From positions 23,549,457-23,613,456 of the forward strand of contig OW388290.1 in the NCBI GenBank assembly GCA_936450465.1: 64,000 nucleotides of DNA, written 5' to 3'. The translations under genes and the position numbers were made by a program. This DNA is from Gibbula magus (lineage: Eukaryota; Mollusca; Gastropoda; Trochida; Trochidae). The notes under the pieces are model-generated. The model did not search any database, was not told where the DNA came from, and was given only the letters and a program-made list of their open reading frames with translations. Below, piece after piece: positions 53,647 to 64,000 of this stretch. The number at the start of each line of letters is the position of its first letter. Position 1 is the first letter of the stretch.

Positions 53647-56600
53647 GGACAAATGGATTTTGGGGTTGAGCAAAAATGATGGGTCAAATTCTTAATTCAT
53701 TTTTTAAAATGACTTTAAAAAGCTGTTATGCGCAAAAATAAAAGAAATAATAAAAGATAACATGTAACTCTTTCAGCCTTATATGTTATACAGACCATAT
53801 ATCATTGCATTTTTCATGGATCAGCTGAAAGAAATCAATCAATGGAATAGGAGTTATTATTTAACAACGCTTGGGCAATATATGCAGTTTTTAGCGGAAA
53901 TTACATGGATTAGGTGCATTTCCTTTAAACACTGAATTCAGTCAACATTTATATTTCATACCAACACAATCATCAGAGAATAAGTCACAAGATCCAGACT
54001 GTATCATGCAACAAATCAGACTTTCAAATGACGCTAACACCGGTATCAGACGTACTTCACACCCAAGGATATTCGTAATGGCCGACATAATGGGTAATTG
54101 ATTCAAACTAGCTGTTGGTGATAATGCCACAAAGTGCTGCGTACAATCGTCGTCCATTATGTAACTGTTTCTAGATAAGGTCAAGGAGATGTTTTAGGTA
54201 AAAGATGGCTGCTGACAACTATAGACAATCAGATATCCATTTGTACCATACATTTTACTTGCTCGTGCAAGATACAGCAGTGTAGTAATTATACGGCAAT
54301 ATTAAACCAGTGCAATACCGCAGCGAGTATGACATCATAATCGTGTTAAGTTGTGATGTCATAATGGTTCCACTATCGTCACAATGTATACATTACTCAC
54401 GGCAATCTTAGTTTCAACATGTGACTTGCGACAACTTAGTTTCTGCAAGCTGTCAGCAATTTTGCCTGATTAATTTGGAAAGTTATAAACAGAATACTAA
54501 ACTTCCCTCCATGTAACCATGTACCTTCCATTTTATTGAAACTCTAGATTTGGTATGAACTAGTTTTTGCTCATTTTTACTCGAATATAAAAATGGTTAT
54601 AAATGGAAGGTCGTTTAGCATACTTTATATAACATGCAGATATCCCATCTCTAAGAACGTACTTATTCACGTAATGATGGTTGAGCTTTTCTTCATTTAA
54701 ATAGGTGAAATAAGAAACGTAGCCTATATTTGGACCAAAATATTGCAATAAAGAAGATGTTATCACAAAATATCCAGTTTTCTTTTGTATTCCACTTCTA
54801 AATGTCCTTCAAAGATTCCAATTATTGATGTATGTTTATTTGGTATATTTTTATTCACTGAGTAAAAGGATCAAGAATAAGTTCTCCTTTTTTTTTTCCT
54901 AATAAAAAATAATGTGGTATATACTATTTATAAAACATTTGGGGCCTAAATTGTTTTTATCAAAAGTTTTTAAGGCAACAAAATTAACATCTCAAAAAGT
55001 TGAGTTTTAATGAACTGACTGACCAATCATGCAAAATAAAGACAAATGTTGAAATCTTTCTCGCCCAAACAGTTAACCCAAGATATATTTAGTTATAAAA
55101 TACATAAAACACATTGATAAAGAGGACCTAAAGAAACATATAACATATTTATAATCATTTGCACTAGGCTACAGTTCACCCCAGCCACACCATCACAGCA
55201 GTCAGTATATTTATCATGTCATCTGTCTGCCACCTTTGACCTCCTGTCACATCCAGTCGGGATAACAATCATCTAGCAAAATATGACTTGTCAGCAATAT
55301 ATGGGAATGTAGGTTAATGTATAGGTTCATTTTAACTAGTTAATTCATATAAAGTTGCTTTATCAAAATTATCAAATATTATTTTACAATTCAAATAAAA
55401 CAATGTATGAATGAGGCCTATACAACAGTTTAAAACTTGGAGACCTTTAGTCCAGTCTGTTAACTTTTTCTTTTCCTTGCAATTTAAATTACTGGCTTCT
55501 TTTCAAGTTTTACACTAAAATAAAGTTCTTAAAAAAAAATTCTTCCATTTAATTCATTTTAAGAGGACTTCATGTAGAATAACTAATTTCAAAAAAAGAT
55601 TTAAATGAGCCTTCTTTTGAACTTCCAAGTACCTCATTTAAAGACATTGATGTCTATGTATTCACCTACTAATCAATTCAAATTGAAAGAGAGATTTAGT
55701 TAAATGAGATTTGCAATTTACTGGAGAGATTTTCAGCTTGATTTCCGCTCCTTAGAAATTCCCATTAAAGTGCGTATAGTTCATGTAGCATATTCATGAG
55801 TGGAGTTCCTAATCGCATAAACTTCTAAAGTCAAGTTCCTTAAAGTCTGAGACCTATTTCCAGCTAAACTTGTCAGTATATCTGAATTGATTATTCTTAC
55901 AAAGGATTACAACCTGAAAGCCAAACCTACGTAATGTAGCATTTCTATCCATTTAACTCTTGAACAACTAACATCTGAAGGATTGTAACCATTGCTGCCA
56001 GACAGATAGCAACCGTCTTCCTGTTTAGACATTAACAGTAAAGTCTGTCATCCAAATCATGAAATAACACAGAAGTCTTGACAAGTCTATAACAAAACTA
56101 GACTCCTTGGTTTTATGAAGGCTTTACAGAGCTTCCTTTTTATCTTATTTTGATTTTGGTTGACATTTTTATTTCAGAGACCAAATGTTCGTCTTCTATA
56201 AGTGGTTGATTGCGGGACACACGTTTCTTGATTAAACATTATACCAAAGTTTTGACAACTCAAGATTTTGAAAATATATTTCAGCTTTACATCATAAATA
56301 CAAAAGAAACTCCCTAGTGTCAAGGTTTTTCTTTTGGGGCAACTAATCTTATATCAGTTGACAAAGTGGAGGTGTCAGGCAGTAACTTTTTTGTTTTCAC
56401 AAATTTAAGTATTCCAAGAGTTGATCATATGCAGCTTCATTTCATCATTTCCCAAAACCTTGTACAACTTTGAAAGAATATATATCTAACTTTCCGATCC
56501 AAAGTGTTATATTTGCAAAGATCAACAGAGATCAAACAAATAACAAATGAAAAGATCCCACATCGTTCCGATCTCCGAGTTCATCCACTCGACATATGAC

Positions 56601-59221
56601 TCACGTATCCTGTATAATATACATGCTGGTTATCATTGATGTCTCTAATTGCTGCCGGTTATCTCCGGGCAGGAAATACCATCCAGGTCAGACCACTACA
56701 CTAGACTACACTATGATGCAGACACCTGACTACCCCGCCCCTATATTCCATCCTCCGTGCAACCTCAGACGATTGTCTCACATGAAACACTTGACTCTTC
56801 TTCAATCCTCCATATGTCCCCAGACAGGAAATGGACTCCACTTGTCCTTTCCCCAGCAATATTCCAACCCTGTTGAGATCCATCTGGAATTATTGTCTTT
56901 ATTTGTAACATCTGTCCCATTCTCCACTTCTCTATATACCTCAATGTAACTAAATATCATTTTTCTGTTCTTCATATGTAGAAAATATGGTGGACCAGTG
57001 AGTTATAACCTACAAAATGATTTAAAAAGGGACTCGATTTTCTCTGTTTGCAATGGCTACACTTAAAACTCATATTTAACTGGATTGTTAGAATCATGAA
57101 TTAATAACATATATATTTATAAAGAGATACATTCCCTCAAATTGGACCTCAAGTACTCCAATACCTTCCCAAGCACAAATACTAAGGCTTAGGATTGCTG
57201 TTGTCTCAATGATTCAAGATCTGCTTGTATATATGAAGACTGTCCAGAATGAGCTATACACATAGGTAAGCAGTAGGTTCATTAATGACTCAAAAGGATA
57301 AAGTTAACTATTGAACATGTAAAAGCTTTTTGCATAAAGGTTGGGAATAATGAATTATGTATTTATTCATGACTCAAAATGGGAACTCCCAGTCAACTTG
57401 ACACGTATCTCAGATATAAGAGCGTATGTTGTCACACTGGGACTGGGCCGCTAACATACATCATTGTATCTACATATAGCAGCAGAGTCTAGAATATACA
57501 ATGATATCACAGCTTAACTGATCTCGGACTGGAACCATCTTACACTTGTCTGTGTTGAAACCAATAGTCGGTGAATTGGTTATGTACCGTTCCATCAAAA
57601 ACGTAAGAAAATTGTCTTTCCTTAGCCCCTAATCATGTTATATCAACATGTACATGAATAAATAACTGTAAACACGGAATATAACAATACTGTCATAGGC
57701 GATCAAGGGGTGCTGTTCATTATTGAAAAAGGTTCACTTTTGAGTTTCAATTCCCCCTACTTTATCAGTTGATTGTTGAGGGCAGATAACCTGATCAATT
57801 AGTCAACATGGGCAACAATTTATAATAAACCTCGACCTAATCCTGGACCTCTAGATCACAATATGACGCACATACATAGTGCTATATGGGTGTCAAACAT
57901 CACATCCAATATCAGCCCTCGTCTAACACTGGCGGATCCAGGAATTTTGATGGGGACCACTTTTAGGGTCCCCATACCCGCCCATGCCAAAACATTTTGT
58001 CCCAGACATAAAAGCATAAAAGCAAATTAACAAACTGTTTTCACCTGGTGTGAAGATAATAAAGAGGTGTTACAAATTATCAGATTGAAAGCTTTAGGTT
58101 ATGATATAATAATGTAAAAAAAAAACGTCACAGCCATAACCTGGTTCCTTTTTATCAGGGTTGTTACTTTTTGAAGTTTTTATGTAATTTTGTTGAAAAT
58201 TTGTTGAAAATTGACAAATTCATGCTTTCAGACTGGTAACTTTTCAGGCTTATTTCATACCACGGCTATAATCCCATGAATGTAATTTCCCGTCTACATT
58301 ATCATGTAAGGTTCCGATCCTGATGTCACCGGGGATGCATTACTTGTACATTATCACATTAATTGTCTGATGTAGTCCAGACACTCGTTGATATGTACAC
58401 ATCATGGCTAACCGACATCTGGGTCTCAGTCAGATAGTAACTAGCTGTAGCTTTGAGTGTCACCAGCTGCTTTTATGAGTGTTTTTTGTAAATTGTCATA
58501 CTGATAGATTAACAGACAATTTCAATATTGTGCTTCAATATTTTATTACTGTAATTTATATACCGTAAATCCTTGAATAATAGCCTCCCTTAAGCAATCG
58601 CCTGCCTTGAAAAATCACCGGGTCTAAGCCCTATTTGAAATAAAAAATCGCCTGCCTTGAATAAAAGTGGGTTAAATTTAGCAAATGTAAATAAAGTAAT
58701 AGGTATCTCCTTTTCAAAATTAATTCCAACATACGCATAATTATGACCTTCTATGTAATGGGTCTAGGTCTGCTAAAGGATGCGGGACTGTAGGTTAGGA
58801 CAGGTTGGTGAGAGACATTAGTTGATGTATAAGCATCCAACAGACCATCAACACTCACAAAAATGTAACAAGTTTTTTATCATTCCGTTTTGGGAAGAAG
58901 AGAGGCAAAAACCTCCTGAAACTTAATGATTAAAAACTTGTAACATATACCTGAGAGTTGGTCGTCCATTGGTTGTTACCAACGCCCTCCCTTCTTGACT
59001 ATCATCAGTGTTTGAATTAGTCATTTAGCTCAATAACACTTCAAAAAGGCTATTTTTCGAGGTTATTTCACACACTACTATCATGAACCACTAAATGCAG
59101 CACTAGTTTAAACCTGTCAATTGTAACTGTACAAACAGCTTGCACTTACTTAAACAGAAACTCTAGAGAATCAATACAAGAAACAGATGGCCAGAATAGA
59201 AGCAACTTCCCCTGCAAACCA

Positions 59222-59400
59222 TAACTCAGTCTCTTTCACTGGCTAATTGAAGCCTTGATGCATTTCATTAACTTTTCTGTGTAAGCGTAGCAGCATGCAC
59301 TTTGAAGTTCAGGTGCAATGTAAGGCTAACACAGAAAAGTTTACAAAAAGCAGCAAGACTTAAATTAGCCAGTGATGGAGCCTGGTGCAAGTTAGCTTGA
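59222..59400. repeat. Foldback/MITE element, copy 2 of the 38.5-kb family
   Basis: Left TTTCACTGGCTAATTGAAGC and AACTTTTCTGTGT; right ACACAGAAAAGTTTAC and TTAGCCAGTGATGG. The core (ACTGGCTAATT-GCCTTG) resembles 38538-38560. Confidence 0.75.
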
Positions 59401-61379
59401 AGATGTCACGGCAGCGGAGGAACGACTCATTCTTCAAATTCGTTGTTCCTCTGCTTCCATGAAATCTTCTTGTTTCAATACGACAATCAAAATGCACAAG
59501 TCTGATGTTCTAAACATTTAGGCTAAATAAAAAATGTCAAATGTTTCTCAGGCATCGACGCATCACTTATATATGTGCACGTGACAGCTTTATATTGTCA
59601 TTTTAACAAATTAATTTAGAATTTGCCTTAGGTTTGCTAAACCCCAAATCAATTTCTCTACCAACTATACGGGTCTGCAGGAACGTGCTTCCGTTGTTTT
59701 TACCTCTACCACATCCAACCTATATTTTGATGAGAAAAAATAATATGTAATTCCTACGTGTCATTATTTTTTTTAACAAAATTTTTTTTTAAATCCTGCC
59801 ACCCAGCGGCCCTGGTCACTTTTGAAAAAAACTTGACCGAGAAACATTTAACTTTTTTACGCAACCTTATTTAAGTACAAAGTCTACCTGTACAGTAGAC
59901 TATACAGAGACAGCCTGTAATGGAGCTGTTCAAGTTGACAAAATAAACATGGATATTAGGTGCACGGTAAAACATTTAGAGGATAATTTTGTCACGGTTA
60001 AGATTACGAAGGCTCCTGGGATAAGAGATCAATAAAGTAGATTGATCCAGAATGCTGTTCCAAACTACCCAGTTAATGCACTAAGAAGTTCTTTACTAGC
60101 CGTACATCAAACAGTAAGCTTAATGAGGGTTACGTGAGGATACAGGTTACATAATGAACAAACCTTAGTCTCCATGTAATAAAGATATTCTGAAAATCTC
60201 AACTGGCTTCAGATAAGTTATTTACATTTTATGGAAATGCCTGCCACACCCATATTTGTGGGGTCAGGTCCAAATGTAAAAACTTTGATCCCCTAGGTAC
60301 CAGGTACCTTTCCTTAAAAATTTCAGCTGTGGCCCTTATAGACCTGTTAAGCTAATAAGGCAGACACATTTCCATAAATTAATTATCTAGTGACATATTT
60401 CAATCCAACTAAATTAGAACCAAAGATTAGTTAATCCACAGAATAAAGCACTGACAAGAATGATATAAGCTTGCACTCTGAGAAAACCTTACTTTGAGTA
60501 AGAACTCTGACAACAAACTTATAAACCAACAAAATGGTCTTAAAGAAATTGACAAGTACATTAAGCAGACAAACAGATTATTGACTGCTCAGGATGAAAG
60601 CTTCGCTGCAGATGACATGAAACATGGTGTAAAGACGTGATTAATTCCTCGTTCAGACAGGCTTCTTCCCTCCCTGTCTATCAAGTTCTATTTCTGGATA
60701 AGTATTCATTGCTACAACAAACAACACAGAAATTAAAACAGTTAAAAGCATCAGAGCAACTTCAAAGCGACAAGGAGAAAATTTGACCTCCATTCAAAAT
60801 GGTGCCAATCAGTATAAATGACCTTTTTTCAAGATGGCCGTCTTTGAGCAGACGGACTTCAAGAGTTAGCCAAAAAGCTTTTCAAAGGCAAAGCTACATG
60901 ACATTAGTCTGAGATTAGGCTTAGAATGAACTTAACAATAAGATGATCACCTTTGGGCTGAATATAACAAATGATTCATTCAAATTACTAAACATCCGCA
61001 AGAGCCACTTTCAAGTTTCAAATTATGTTTCCAATTTTTCATTGCAAAATTCAAATCATTCTCCCTCCATGCTGACATCTAATAAAACACATTCTGCCTT
61101 GGTTTTCAGATGCATTGTCATTTCATTAATGTAAAAAATCATGCAAAATGAATTGAAATAAAATTACTTTCACTTGACCAAACATGATGCATAGTTCATC
61201 AATACATTACACAGCCAATCAACCCAAAAATTATAGCAATATCAGTCGCAAAGTTGGATCTTGATTTTTGAAGGACAGGAAGATTGAGTAATATTTGATG
61301 GCCTTTAACATGGCAGAGCATCATGTCCCATTAGAGACAACAAGATCCAATAGTGTGATAGATCAATGTACTATATCCA

Positions 61380-62070
61380 TACGACTACCTCCAATTATCA
61401 ACCTTTACTTTGCACATCTTGAGTGATTTCACCAGGGTTAAGAGTTTACACTTATATAAAAAGATTGATATACTACTAGCATACAACTACCTCCAATTAT
61501 CAAACTTCACTGGGAGTATCTTGTTGGATCTCACCAGAGTACAGTTTTCGCTACCTCTAAATATCAAATTTTACTTCACGCAACATTTAGGAGACGTAAG
61601 TACAGCTTATACTTACATTAAACTAGTCGATGTACTCCTAGCAGACGACTACCTCCAGTTATCAAACTTTACTTGAAGCAACAAGTTTTATCTCATTAAT
61701 AGACGTAAGTACAGTTTATGATCAATGTACAACAAGCGGACGACTACTTATCTAATTTAACAGGGTCCAATGTACTCATATTGAACTGATCAATGTGTAC
61801 TACTAGCAGACGAATACTTCCAATTATCCAACTTTACTTGGAGCATTTTGTTGGATCTCACTTGAGTTCAGTTTATGTTAACATTAAAATGATCAATGTA
61901 CTATTATCATACGACTACCTCCAATTATCAAACTTCACATGAAGAATCTAATTTGATCTTGCCAGGGTTCTGAGTTTACATTAGCATTAAAATGACCGAT
62001 GTACTGCTAGCAAACGACTACCTCTAATTTTCAAATTTTACTTTAAGTATCTTGTTGAATTTCACCCGTG
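61380..62070. repeat. Degenerate tandem repeat, period about 100 bp, about 7-8 copies
   Basis: CGACTACCTCCAATTATCAAAC-like segments (first 20 bases compared) lie at 61382, 61484, 61549, 61646, 61740, 61811, 61912 and 62015. Most are preceded by ATCAATGTACTA(C)TA-type sequence and followed by CTTGTTGGATCTCACC-type sequence. Confidence 0.8.
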
Positions 62071-62606
62071 TTGAGTTTATGCTTCTAATGATGGGTCAAC
62101 ATCCCGTAATGTAGCCAAATACCATTTCCCTCTGACGTCATCATATCGTTTCAATGTCACTTTTGCAGAAATATCCCATCTTAGATCATGCTTCACTTGA
62201 CAGCTTAACAATTAAGAAACTAAACTTGAAACATCCAGAAAGCTAACACCAGGGGAGGTCATCTTGTTTACGCTAATCTTCGAATCATCGATCAATATCT
62301 TATTATGAACCTCGAACAAAATTCGTCTCTGACGTCAATGTTTCAGGATTCATGTCTACTCGTACTGTACAAATTTCACACGTTTGTACAAGGTTATTTA
62401 TCCAGGAATAGTTGACGCACATCAATAAATAAGTCACCAAATCAATCCAGCTTTAGGGTTTTCAACCCTTTGAAGTTTCTTACATACCAATCTCATTGAT
62501 CTGAAGACATCCATTTCTTGAATCTTTCATCTGTTTGCACATCAGTGAAGCATGATACATTCAATCAAACATGATTATTTCATGTTATGTACAGAAATCA
62601 TCCAGT

Positions 62607-62850
62607 TTTCTAGGTGAGGCTAGGCGAGTTGGGGTTTTACGCCGTTTTCAAGAGTATTTCACTTATATCATGGCTGCTATTATTATTTCAGTGAGAAAGC
62701 CTGCAACACCATGTGGCTATCTATTGCGATGAAACCTGCAAGCATCGGCTGGAACTAGCGAACCATGGGTGATACTTCACTGAAATTCAGTGTAGCATTG
62801 CATCCAAACCTTACTGCGTGTAGAACATTTCTCTACAGCAGACAAAGGCC
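62607..62850 (-). repeat. SINE copy lacking the tRNA head
   Basis: It starts with the family tail (GGCGAGTTGGGGTTTTACGC) and runs to CAGCAGACAAAGG. The tRNA-like head is missing, so this is a truncated copy. Confidence 0.85.
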
Positions 62851-64000
62851 CCTTCAATCAATTTGTGTTTACAAATTAAGAACATCAGTCATTTTATCAT
62901 ATTATGATAATGTACCCTTTCATTGTAAGAGTTAAGATAACAGATCACTTGAACTTTACATCAACATCTATTCATACTTTTTGCAATCTGACCATATCTG
63001 AATATTTTTGTTATTCTCAACCCTCAAAACATTAATATTATACAGCCACAGAAATTAAAATCATTAACTTCATTGTATTTTAGTAAATGATTATTTGAAT
63101 GATGAATGTCTCCGCAAATAACAAGCTCTGTGTTATTCTAAACCTCAACTGTGAGATTTTCATTTCTGTTTACTCAGCATTTATGATAATGTTGGTCAAG
63201 CAGAATTGAAATTAATCCCAAGATGGTCGCCAATCTCAGCACTGGATGACACATCAGGCTCTTCTATCACTAGGGACTCGTCTGATTGGTCATTGTTGAC
63301 CAGGTCATGTGACCATATGCTGCATGTTTACTCGTTAAGATTCGTGATTAGTCGCGACCAAGTCTCACAGGATTAGAATTACTTCCTCTGGTCACAATGG
63401 ACTGGGACCATTACTACGAGGACGTATTTGTCACACTTGGTGCCCTGGGGATGTGACATTTCCATTTTGTCCAAAGTGTTTACAATCTCGGCACTTTAAG
63501 ATTTCTAATATAGCCTTTAAAATGTCAAGAGTCTGATGATGCTCCTGAAATAGAACACTTAATAGATATTTTGTTCGTTTTTCTTAAGGTAAATTTATTT
63601 TCACTTTTCTCCAAAAATTAATCATGTGACAAACATTAAAGATGTTTGAAACCTAAAATCTGAAAGACTACTATATAAATTTTCAAAAGAACTATTACCA
63701 TTACTTTTACATAATAAAGAACAAACTAAGTACAAAGTTGTTAAATTTTCAAGGAATATGCAATACAATTTAAAGTTTTTCAAAGAATATTTATAAAAAT
63801 AGAGCCATGGGCTCTGTAGCTCATCAGAATTTTAATGATTTTTTATCTAAGGTTGAATATCTAAGTTATCTCAAGTAATACATTGTTAACAAGCAAAATA
63901 ATATTGGTTTTAGATCATGACCCCTGTGACCCACATTTGGAGTCACAGGGTCACCAATCCTACAATTAAGAATCACCTTTGACCAAAGAATCTCTACACA

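Larger units (their letters stand above)
46819..64000 (-). other. Long tetraspanin intron (open at the window end), repeat-rich; no exon seen
   Basis: Upstream of the exon at 46723-46818 I find no further tetraspanin exon (no recognisable TM2/TM3 or CPLTxxGCxGA-type block). Apart from the repeats listed separately, 47440-48580, 49770-51220, 51540-59210 and 59410-61370 are AT-rich sequence in which I recognise nothing. Short open frames there have no recognisable motifs. Confidence 0.5.

Noticed and set aside
56596..56949. 117-codon plus-strand open frame in the tetraspanin intron
   Set aside because: No conserved motif, ordinary composition, no neighbouring exon pattern.
63380..63480. Possible additional tetraspanin exon near the window end
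   Set aside because: Minus-strand translation has early stops and no transmembrane or tetraspanin motif.

Overview
This is a eukaryotic (metazoan) genome window. AT-rich introns with GT-AG boundaries separate short conserved exons, and there are tRNA-headed SINEs, palindromic MITEs, (CCGT)n-flanked tandem arrays and tyrosine-recombinase retrotransposons. The repeat landscape suggests a mollusc or a related lophotrochozoan. That assignment is inference, because no species-diagnostic locus is present.

Left part (365-29665, + strand): the 3' part of a WDFY3/ALFY orthologue, which encodes an autophagy scaffold. I joined 27 exons in phase into 1,373 codons plus a stop. They cover the tail of the long N-terminal region, the PH-like and BEACH domains, the WD40 repeats, a linker with a candidate LC3-interacting motif, and the C-terminal FYVE zinc finger. 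The 5' part of the gene lies outside the window. A long AT-rich stretch without genes follows and probably holds the 3' UTR; AATAAA signals lie at 31093 and 37204.

Two DIRS-type retrotransposons sit in the sense direction inside WDFY3 introns: DIRS-A at 4878-11503 and DIRS-B at 22633-29105. Each has inverted terminal repeats, an internal complementary region that records the circle junction, a Gag ORF, an RT/RNase H/methyltransferase-like ORF and a tyrosine recombinase ORF. They are two diverged subfamilies. Both appear to carry a phase-0 spliceosomal intron that supplies the Gag start codon from a tiny upstream exon, and both appear to have entered the same 8-base core. Their damage is complementary: A has two frameshifts, and B has a 68-nt deletion that fuses the RT ORF to the recombinase ORF.

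Right part (- strand, 44122-46818): five 3' exons of a tetraspanin with eight cysteines in its large extracellular loop (TspanC8 type, the ADAM10-partner group), convergent with WDFY3. Its upstream exons must lie beyond position 64000, so 46819-64000 reads as a single long intron full of repeats.

Repeats: three unrelated tandem arrays (19.26 kb, 37.60 kb, 48.59 kb) share a 168-169 bp period. The window also holds at least six copies of one tRNA-derived SINE, one of them split around a 169-bp array, and six palindromic foldback elements.
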